Source of the DNA: Deltaproteobacteria bacterium
GTDB lineage: Bacteria; Desulfobacterota_E; Deferrimicrobia; Deferrimicrobiales; Deferrimicrobiaceae
Length of the DNA: 31,748 nucleotides
NCBI GenBank assembly: GCA_023488945.1
Contig: JAMDBZ010000067.1
Span: 1 to 31,748 of the forward strand
Reading direction: 5' to 3'
A program made the translations under genes and the position numbers. The notes beneath the pieces were generated by a model. That model had not been told where the DNA came from. It searched no databases and was given only the letters and a program-made list of their open reading frames with translations. Positions 26,156-31,748 of this stretch are shown here, piece by piece (the first letter of the stretch is position 1; each line of letters opens with the position of its first letter).

Positions 26156-26226
26156 GCATCGTCCCCCGGCGCGATCGAAGGGCTCCAGTATATCAGCCGC
26201 CCGGGGGCCGGCGTACGGTCACGGCC

Positions 26227-26255
26227 GGAACTTTGCCGTCCGGAAAGGGTTTAAA
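26227..26255 (+). promoter_or_regulatory. Possible ECF-sigma promoter upstream of the FecR/DUF6600-like gene
   Basis: GGAACTT (26227-26233) is followed after 16 nt by TTTAAA (26250-26255). This resembles the -35 of RpoE-type promoters; the -10 match is loose. It lies about 110 bp upstream of the ATG at 26364. Given an ECF sigma factor in this window, control of this secreted protein by it is possible but unproven. Confidence 0.35.
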
Positions 26256-26363
26256 ATAGGTATAGGGCGAAGGTCTTGTGGGGGTATGCAGATTGAATGA
26301 ATGCCTTATCCCGGCGCGTCTAAAGGATGGCGACCTGCATTCCGAACGGAAAGGAGCCATGAA

Positions 26364-28433
26364 ATGAGATTGCAGAACCGGCTTCTGTTGCTGTCCGCCG
26401 CCATGCTCGTCCTGTCGTCGGGATGGCCCGTTCATGCCGAAGGCCGGGACGCCCGCGATGAGGGGTACCCCGCCTCCTCGGTGGCGCGCCTCATCGTCGA
26501 CAAGGGATCGGCCTGGGTCCTGCCCCCCGACTCCGGCGATTGGCAGGAGTTCCAGACCAACACGCCGATCGCCCCGAGGACCCGGATCAACATCCCCGAA
26601 GGGTCGGAGTCCGAGCTCGAGTTCCACAACGGGCAATACATGCTCCTCACCGGCGGGAGCGAGATCGACATCCGGGACCTGACCGACGAGCGGTCCTCGT
26701 TCCGGCTCAAGTCCGGCGAGATCCGGTTCGACCTCTCCGATGCGGAATTCGCGCCGGTCCGCGTTGCGCTCCCGGGTGGCGGCTTCGTCAAGTTTCCCGT
26801 TCCCGGGAAGTACTGGTTGACGGTCGTCGGAGGAGGGGACACGCGTCTCGTCGTGCGGCGCGGCGAAGGGACGGTCACCGTTGCGCGGGGCGACTTCACC
26901 GTCCGTGAAGGGGAAGAGGCGACGGTCGGCGAGGATGTCCGGATCGGCCCCTATGCCGGGGGAGCCGAACAATACGCCCCGCCCCCCCCGTTGACGGATC
27001 ACGAGCGACGGTCCGGTGTCCCTCCGACGGTCATCTACGAGCTTAATGATTACGGCGAGTGGATCACCATCCCGACGTACGGCGTCGTCTGGCGTCCCCG
27101 CGTTGTGTCGGGCTGGTCGCCCTATTACTACGGAACCTGGACCTGGATCTCCCCCTTCGGCTGGACCTGGGTTTCCTATGAGCCGTGGGGCTGGTGGCCT
27201 TATCACTACGGATGGTGGTACTCGGACCCGTTCTTCGGCTGGGTCTGGTGCCCCTTCAATTCGTTCGTCTCCGTCAACGTATTCGTCGGGCGGCCCTTCT
27301 TCTTTACCCGGGCCACCTTCTTCCCGGCGACCGTCCGGTTCGTCCCCGAGGGGAGGAGGGTCCGGTGGGTCCCGTTGCGGCCCGGCGAGCGGTTCGTCCG
27401 CCCGTCCTTCAGGCGCGTCGACAACCGGCTGACGACCTGGGACCGGCCGCTTGCCCGCGGGGCGGTCCTGGCGAGAGTGGAAGGGAAAAGCGGAACGGTT
27501 TGGCGCGACTGGCGTGAGGTGCGCCGCGGCCGAAGCGTCGTGGTGAGGACGGAAGGGCAGGCGCGCATTCAGCCGCCCGGCCGCAGGCCCGAGAGCGGTT
27601 TGCGGCGCGACGAGATCAGGGCGCGTCCGATGGAACGCGGAACTTCCGGCCGCGAGGCACGGCCGGCGGAGCGCAACGCACCGCAAGGGCAGGGCAGAAT
27701 CGAGCGCCAGGCGCCGCCTTTCGACCGACCCGGGCGGGTCGAGCGCCAAGGGCCGTCGTCCGATCGCCCGGAACGGGTCGAGCGGCAGGGGCCGTCGCCC
27801 GATCGTTCCGAGCGAGTCGAGCGGCAGGGAAGTTCGTCGGACCGCCCCGAGCGGATCGACCGGCAGCCGCCTTCATCCGACGACCGGCCGGGCCGCTGGG
27901 ACCGCTACGACCGCGGTCCGACGCAGCGCCGGAACCGGCTGGAGAGGCACAGTCCGCTCGAGTCGGGCCGGCCGGCCGTTCCACCGGCCCGTGTCGTTCC
28001 GGGCAGACAGGGAACCGCCCCGGCGGCGGCGCGCGAGCGTCGCGGGACGATCCGCCCGGAGCGGCGGGTCATTGACCGGCCGAGGGATTACGGCGACGCC
28101 GGACGTGCCGTACCGTTCCGTCCGGCGCCCGCTCCCCGGGTCTTCGACGGCGGAGGTGGCCGCGGCGCGTTCCAGAGCCGCGCGCCGGAGGCGGTCGGGC
28201 GGCCCGCGGCGCCGCCTTCCGTGGCCGCCCCGCGCTTTGACGGCGGGGGCGGTCGCGGCGGTTCCCGGCCCTTCGTCCAGCAAAGGGAAGGCATCCGGGG
28301 CGGCGACGGCGGCGGCGGCGGAATGCGCGGCGGGTTCAACATGAACCGCGGCGGCGACGGGTTCCGCGGATTCGACCGCGGCGGCCGGGACAGGTTCGGC
28401 GGGTTCGGATTCATCGGTCCCCGGGGGAGGTAA
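26364..28433 (+). CDS. Large secreted FecR/DUF6600-like protein with 13-residue repeats and Gly/Arg tail
   Basis: This is a 689-aa predicted envelope protein. A signal peptide (RLLLLSAAMLVLSSGWPVHA) is followed by a FecR-like beta domain about residues 40-200 (ARLIVDKGSAWVLPPDSGDW, SEIDIRDL). A Trp/Tyr/Pro-rich segment (residues ~225-300, with YGEWITIPTYGVVWRP and YYYGTWTWISPFGW) matches DUF6600. After that come basic, disordered sequences with five 13-residue repeats RVERQGPSSDRPE (445-510), then Gly/Arg-rich stretches (GGGGRGG, MNRGGDGFRGFDRGG). AAAGGAG precedes ATG 26364; the in-frame ATG 26301 is upstream of the signal and rejected. Role unknown; binding to polysaccharide or nucleic acid at the surface is conceivable. 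Confidence 0.85.
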   Translation: MRLQNRLLLLSAAMLVLSSGWPVHAEGRDARDEGYPASSVARLIVDKGSAWVLPPDSGDWQEFQTNTPIAPRTRINIPEGSESELEFHNGQYMLLTGGSEIDIRDLTDERSSFRLKSGEIRFDLSDAEFAPVRVALPGGGFVKFPVPGKYWLTVVGGGDTRLVVRRGEGTVTVARGDFTVREGEEATVGEDVRIGPYAGGAEQYAPPPPLTDHERRSGVPPTVIYELNDYGEWITIPTYGVVWRPRVVSGWSPYYYGTWTWISPFGWTWVSYEPWGWWPYHYGWWYSDPFFGWVWCPFNSFVSVNVFVGRPFFFTRATFFPATVRFVPEGRRVRWVPLRPGERFVRPSFRRVDNRLTTWDRPLARGAVLARVEGKSGTVWRDWREVRRGRSVVVRTEGQARIQPPGRRPESGLRRDEIRARPMERGTSGREARPAERNAPQGQGRIERQAPPFDRPGRVERQGPSSDRPERVERQGPSPDRSERVERQGSSSDRPERIDRQPPSSDDRPGRWDRYDRGPTQRRNRLERHSPLESGRPAVPPARVVPGRQGTAPAAARERRGTIRPERRVIDRPRDYGDAGRAVPFRPAPAPRVFDGGGGRGAFQSRAPEAVGRPAAPPSVAAPRFDGGGGRGGSRPFVQQREGIRGGDGGGGGMRGGFNMNRGGDGFRGFDRGGRDRFGGFGFIGPRGR
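27696..27893 (+). repeat. Five in-frame 39-bp tandem repeats
   Basis: Units start at 27696, 27735, 27774, 27813 and 27852 and encode RIERQAPPFDRPG, RVERQGPSSDRPE, RVERQGPSPDRSE, RVERQGSSSDRPE and a diverged RIDRQPPSSDDRPG. All are whole codons, so copy number can change without a frameshift. The repeat lies in the disordered part of the secreted protein. Confidence 0.88.
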
Positions 28434-28442
28434 AGGCCGGCC

Positions 28443-28643
28443 ATGGTCATGATGGCGCTGGCAGACCTGCCGCTTCGCGCCGGCCCGCTGCTGTCCGGAT
28501 TCGTGGATCTCGACAATCTTCCTGCGCCGGTTGCGTCGCCGGAAGCGATCCACGACCTCCTCCTCGTCGTCTGCCTCCTGGGCATCCTCCTCGCGCTTCT
28601 GCTCGACCTCTTCGGATCCGAGCCATCCTCGTCCCGACGGTAG
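28443..28643 (+). CDS. Possible small membrane protein
   Basis: A 66-aa reading frame begins 9 bp after the large secreted-protein gene. It carries one strong hydrophobic helix (DLLLVVCLLGILLALLLDLF) near its C-terminus and a short charged tail. There is no good ribosome site and no family match that I know. The helix and the position support it, but it could be chance in GC-rich DNA. Confidence 0.4.
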   Translation: MVMMALADLPLRAGPLLSGFVDLDNLPAPVASPEAIHDLLLVVCLLGILLALLLDLFGSEPSSSRR

Positions 28644-28810
28644 ACGCCCCGCCTCAACCGATTCCTCGCGGGACCAAACCGAAATGTCAGGGGCGGTGAA
28701 TCACGGATTATCGTGAGAGCCTACAACGGTTCGGGTTTGGGGAATGCATCGCGCCGCCGTTCGTCCGTCGAAGGCGTGGCGCGCCGGTACGGGTAACCGC
28801 GCGGTATCCG

Positions 28811-28837
28811 TTGTAATTGCCCGCCGTGTCCCATAAT
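28811..28837 (+). promoter_or_regulatory. Candidate promoter of the UPF0175/DUF3368 pair
   Basis: TTGTAA (28811-28816) and CATAAT (28832-28837), 15 nt apart, lie about 50 bp before the antitoxin start. Alternative -10 TAATAT at 28834 gives a 17-nt spacer. A small inverted repeat GGGCG/CGCCC follows at about 28852-28867 and could be an operator. The rest of the gap 28644-28887 shows nothing clear. Confidence 0.4.
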
Positions 28838-28887
28838 ATGGAAACAGGTGGGCGTCGACCCGCCCGATCCAAGTGAGAGGAGAGCGT

Positions 28888-29136
28888 ATGCCCGTCCGAT
28901 TGACGGTGGATCTGCCCGAAACGGCGTTCTCCACATTCAAGAGCACACCCGAGTTGTTTATCCGCGAGATGAGACTTGCCGCAGCGGTCAAGTGGTATGA
29001 GATAGGAAAGGTCTCACAGTCCAAGGGCGCGGAACTCGCGGGGGTCAGCCGGCAGGAATTTCTGGAAGCTCTCGGGCGTTTCAAAGTGTCGCCCTACCAG
29101 GTCACCCCGGGCGAGTTGGAGCGGGAACTCGCGTGA
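28888..29136 (+). CDS. UPF0175-family antitoxin
   Basis: This is an 82-aa protein. The N-terminal strand VRLTVDLPETAF is followed by a helical region with FIREMRLAAAVKWYEIGKVS and a helix-turn-helix-like KGAELAGVSRQEFLEALGRF, typical of UPF0175 proteins, which accompany DUF3368 PIN toxins. GAGAGGAG precedes ATG 28888; ATG 28873 is in frame but lies over that ribosome site. The last codon overlaps the toxin start as GTGA. Confidence 0.85.
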   Translation: MPVRLTVDLPETAFSTFKSTPELFIREMRLAAAVKWYEIGKVSQSKGAELAGVSRQEFLEALGRFKVSPYQVTPGELERELA

Positions 29137-29621
29137 AGCGGCGTTGGGTCGTCAACGCCTCTCCCATAATCTCCCTCGCAAGAATTTCCAGAACATCTCT
29201 TCTTCACGAACTCTGCGATGCCCTCGTCATCCCCCGGGGCGTCGCGTATGAGATCGGACAAGGTGCCCGGAACGATCCCGCCCGAAAATGGATCCGTGGA
29301 GCCGGAGCCCGCTTTTTGAGAGGGCCGGTACAGGTTCCTCCCCTTGTCGCGGCGTGGGATCTTGGACTGGGCGAGAGCGAGGTCATCGCTTACGCATACT
29401 CGCATCCGGGCTGCGAAGCCATTCTCGATGACCGGGCGGCGAGGCGATGCGCACTGTCGCTGGGGATTCGTGTGCGCGGGACGGTCGCCCTGATTGTGTT
29501 GGCAAAGAAGGAGGGTTTGATATCGGAGGCCGCGCCGGTTCTGAATCAACTGGTCCGGGCGGGCTTCCGGATTGACAGAGACATTATTTCAGCGGCTCTT
29601 TCTTTGGCGGGAGAGAAGTGA
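29133..29621 (+). CDS. DUF3368 PIN-like toxin
   Basis: This is a 162-aa protein. It starts with VVNASPIISLARI, the DUF3368 version of the first PIN strand with Asn where VapC has Asp, then has AYEIGQG, LGLGESEVIAYAYS and ILDDRAARRCALSLG, and GTVALIVLAKKEGLI. These are the family landmarks. It is the likely RNase toxin of the pair. Start GTG 29133 overlaps the antitoxin stop by 4 bp. Its last 33 bp overlap the 3' end of the convergent nucleotidyltransferase gene. Confidence 0.87.
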   Translation: MKRRWVVNASPIISLARISRTSLLHELCDALVIPRGVAYEIGQGARNDPARKWIRGAGARFLRGPVQVPPLVAAWDLGLGESEVIAYAYSHPGCEAILDDRAARRCALSLGIRVRGTVALIVLAKKEGLISEAAPVLNQLVRAGFRIDRDIISAALSLAGEK

Positions 29622-31091
29622 CCTTGCCAGGGTGATTGCGCCGATCTTGCTTCTTACGCGGCCTGTGATCGTCGCCTCCCGCACCGATTCGAGCATCGAC
29701 TTGATCGCCGCCCCTTCCGGCACCCCCGCTGACAGGAGATCGCTCCCCGAGATGAGCGGCGGGCGGCGGGCGGCGCGGCGCAGCACGACGCGAAAGTCGC
29801 GGACCCGCCGTCCGGCGGCCCGCTGCGCCGCCCCGTAGAGCGCAAGCAGCTCCTCCCGTTTCTTCCACCGTCCGAAGATCGCCTCGATCCGCGCGTTCGG
29901 GTTCGCCATCAGCCGGATGTTTCCCAGCCGCACCAGGTCTTCCAGCAACCAGACGATCCGTCGCAGTTGCGGGAGCCGCAGCCGCCTCGCGACCGCCTCG
30001 GTCCCCGGGAGACGCGCGAAGCCGTCGCGGTCCGTCCGCCTGCTTCCATGGCCGGCGGCGCCGGGGAGAGGCGGCGCCTCCTTCCGCGCGCGCAATCGAT
30101 TTCGGCACTCGGCCTCCGCAAGATCCGCCAGCAGAGCGGCGAACAGGAGCGCGGCCTCGGGCGGCGCATCGATCGACCGCCGCAGGAGCGCGATACGCCG
30201 CTTCGTCCGGGCGACCGCACCCGGTGGAAGCTTTCTCCACTCCGGGATCAGCAAGGCGAGGATCCCGGCCCGCGCCAGGTCGTCGAGCGCTCCTGCGGGG
30301 TTGATTGCGAGCGCCCGTACCAGCTCGGTCGCGACCCGGTCCCCCGGCACGGCGGCGAGCCGCTCGGGCGCAATCCGGCGGATCGCGGACCATGTCCGCG
30401 GATCGAACGCGTAGCCGGTCCGCTCGTTCTTCTGCCGGATGGCGCGCAGGATCCGCAAGGGGTCTTCCCTCAGGCGCGCTTCGGGATCGGCGACGCCCCG
30501 GATCCGCCGTCGCAGGTCGTCGAGGCCGCCGAAGAAGTCGACCACCTCCGCGGCAAGCCGACCCTTGACCGGCCACAGCCGGACCATGAGGGCGTTGATC
30601 GTCAGGTCCCGCCGTCCGGCATCCGCGCGGGCCGCGGCCCAATGGGCGTCGCCGGAGATCTCCGGCGGGGCTGGCCCGCCGCCGGTTTCCGTTCCGCTCC
30701 GCGCCGGCGCCACATCGACATCTTCCGCGGCCCAGGCCGCCTTCACCTTATAGACCGGGAAGTGCTTCCCCACGGCGACGATCCGCCGGATTCCGAGCCG
30801 GGATGCGGGGAGAGCGCGCAGGGTCCGGCCGAGATCCTCGAAACCGAGCCCGGTGACCATCAGGTCGACGTCGTTCCCCGGTTTTCCGTCCACGAGATCG
30901 CGCACGATTCCTCCGACGAGCCACGCCGTCCCTCCCCGGGAGGCGGTCTCCCGCGCGAAGCGTGACAGGAAACGCCACAGCGGGCGCCGGGCGCGCAGCG
31001 TGCGGACCACCCGCAGCGACACCCGTTCCGGGGCGATGAAATGTCCGGCTCCGGCCAAGGAGACGACCTCCCACGGGAAAGTGTAGTCCAT
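29589..31091 (-). CDS. CCA tRNA nucleotidyltransferase / poly(A) polymerase family protein
   Basis: This is a 500-aa class II nucleotidyltransferase. The catalytic motif is LVGGIVRDLVDGKPGNDVDL with the DxD pair, RRDLTINALMV is the second motif, and GGLDDLRRRIRGVADPEARL plus REDPLRILRAIR form the nucleotide-recognition region. The C-terminal half is helical. It adds CCA, A or CC to tRNA ends, or poly(A) to RNA; in deltaproteobacteria these jobs may be split among paralogues, so the exact activity is open. A 35-residue N-terminal extension (DYTFPWEVVSLAGAGHF) precedes the domain. ATG 31091 is the only good start. Confidence 0.88.
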   Translation of the reverse strand: MDYTFPWEVVSLAGAGHFIAPERVSLRVVRTLRARRPLWRFLSRFARETASRGGTAWLVGGIVRDLVDGKPGNDVDLMVTGLGFEDLGRTLRALPASRLGIRRIVAVGKHFPVYKVKAAWAAEDVDVAPARSGTETGGGPAPPEISGDAHWAAARADAGRRDLTINALMVRLWPVKGRLAAEVVDFFGGLDDLRRRIRGVADPEARLREDPLRILRAIRQKNERTGYAFDPRTWSAIRRIAPERLAAVPGDRVATELVRALAINPAGALDDLARAGILALLIPEWRKLPPGAVARTKRRIALLRRSIDAPPEAALLFAALLADLAEAECRNRLRARKEAPPLPGAAGHGSRRTDRDGFARLPGTEAVARRLRLPQLRRIVWLLEDLVRLGNIRLMANPNARIEAIFGRWKKREELLALYGAAQRAAGRRVRDFRVVLRRAARRPPLISGSDLLSAGVPEGAAIKSMLESVREATITGRVRSKIGAITLARSLLSRQRKSR

Positions 31092-31448
31092 CCCGCAGGA
31101 TTTCGTTCAAGATTCACCACCCGGGGAGCGATAAGAAACGCAGGGGATAACCGAAGGTTCCCTGTCCCGAAATCGACCTTCGACCTGCTGATCACCGACA
31201 TCGTCATGCCGGGGATGAGCGACAGCGGGCTGGCCGAACGGATCCGGAAGAGAAAGCCGGATCTCGCGATCCTGTTCATCTCGGGATACACGCTCGAGGT
31301 CATCACGAGCCAGGAAAAACTCGAAGAGGGGATCACCTTCCTGCAGAAGCCGTTCTCGGCCCGGGACCTCGGGGAAAAAATCCGGGAGGCGATGGGGCAG
31401 AAGGAGGAAAAACCCCGCCCCTCTTGTGCAAGTAGTTTCTCTATATAA
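31041..31448 (+). pseudogene. Truncated response-regulator receiver domain
   Basis: The frame from about 31173 encodes the second half of a receiver domain: FDLLITDIVMPGMSDSGLAE with the phosphoacceptor Asp, ILFISGYT with the conserved Ser, and FLQKPFSARDL with the conserved Lys. It most resembles the C-terminal receiver of hybrid sensor kinases. The first strand and its acidic pair are missing, and the upstream part of the frame is antisense to the nucleotidyltransferase gene start. It is therefore a remnant without a proper start. Confidence 0.72.
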
Positions 31449-31666
31449 TTTTTTGTCCAATAAAGATAAATTTTATCCCAATATTAGCGGTTTTGCGCAG
31501 CTCTTGGGTGCAAGCGGGCCACAACCCCGCTGTTCTACGGGAAATTACTACACAGTTTAACTCCTTGATTCATGGAGCGATATCTCAATGAGTGGACAAT
31601 AATTGCCGTTTATTGCATGCCGGGCATATCGTTTGCGGTAATCTCCCGGGACTCGGGAGGGATCCC
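31441..31666 (+). promoter_or_regulatory. AT-rich leader with hairpins before a response regulator
   Basis: A perfect TATAAT (31444-31449) overlaps the stop of the receiver remnant; its -35 is weak. Two adjoining hairpins follow: TTGCGC 31493-31498 with GTGCAA 31508-31513, and AGCGGG 31513-31518 with CCCGCT 31526-31531. TTGTCCA near 31453 and TGGACAA near 31594 form a distant inverted repeat. A last hairpin, CTCCCG 31643-31648 with CGGGAG 31654-31659, buries the ribosome site of the next gene. Confidence 0.42.
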
Positions 31667-31748
31667 ATGACTTCTAATCTCGTGCTGGTTGTCGACGACG
31701 ACCCGGTCTTCACCCGGTTCACGCAGGATCTTTTGGCGGGGAACGGCC
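31667..31748 (+). CDS. Response regulator receiver protein, 3' part outside window
   Basis: ATG 31667 follows CGGGAGGG and opens a frame beginning MTSNLVLVVDDDPVFTRFTQ, the first strand and acidic pocket of a CheY-like receiver domain. Only 27 residues are visible, so the output domain is unknown. The upstream hairpin could limit its translation. The neighbouring receiver remnant hints at an old two-component locus that has been rearranged. Confidence 0.82.
   Translation, partial: MTSNLVLVVDDDPVFTRFTQDLLAGNG

Noticed and set aside
27696..27893. 39-bp repeats as a CRISPR array
   Set aside because: Units are contiguous without spacers, diverge at codon third positions and encode protein repeats.
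31493..31540. Cobalamin or cyclic-di-GMP riboswitch
   Set aside because: GGGTGCAAGCGGG and CCCCGCTGT look superficially similar to riboswitch parts, but the full conserved cores are absent.

Overview
This window is high-G+C bacterial chromosome and consists mostly of housekeeping genes. Several features point to a menaquinone-using, cytochrome-c-making anaerobe of the former Deltaproteobacteria (a Geobacter/Desulfuromonadota-like lineage or a related uncultured class). These are the ccsA-hemA-hemC-hemD-hemB cluster, a menG/ubiE methyltransferase, an ACT-domain malic enzyme and a MurNAc-recycling amgK/murU-type pair. The taxonomic placement is inferred from gene content only.

Positions 1-10600. 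An ACT-malic enzyme (start cut by the window edge), a phosphomannomutase/phosphoglucomutase and undecaprenyl-diphosphatase uppP run on the plus strand. Facing them is a tightly coupled minus-strand operon: a TIM-barrel sugar isomerase/epimerase, an AmgK-like sugar kinase and a MurU-like nucleotidyltransferase, joined by ATGA and GTGA overlaps. Divergent from it is a soluble lytic transglycosylase, and tail-to-tail with that lies nagZ. Together uppP, epimerase, amgK, murU, slt and nagZ look like a peptidoglycan turnover and recycling neighbourhood. A VapBC-type toxin-antitoxin pair lies upstream of nagZ.

Positions 10800-18950. ccsA (cytochrome c assembly) is followed by hemA, hemC, hemD and hemB with overlapping or very short junctions. 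A small DUF4177-like protein, an RDD membrane protein and DNA polymerase I follow. The polymerase appears to lack proofreading residues.

Positions 18990-23030. An ECF sigma factor, its zinc-finger anti-sigma factor and a secreted protein form an overlapping trio. Next is a 200-bp array of hairpins with fixed 15-nt loops and compensatory stem changes, then a secreted WxPGHW-repeat protein, a lipoprotein and a secreted FN3-like/BIG2 protein.

Positions 23100-31748. This part is more accessory. It holds an AbiJ-NTD4-type abortive infection protein and a MntA-type nucleotidyltransferase whose HepT partner is reduced to about 21 codons. These are followed by cysK with a near-consensus promoter, menG, a large FecR/DUF6600-like secreted protein with 13-residue repeats and a Gly/Arg tail, and a UPF0175/DUF3368 toxin-antitoxin pair. 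The window ends with a CCA-adding-type nucleotidyltransferase, a decapitated receiver-domain remnant, an AT-rich segment with hairpins, and the start of an intact response regulator. No rRNA, tRNA, CRISPR array or complete insertion sequence was seen.
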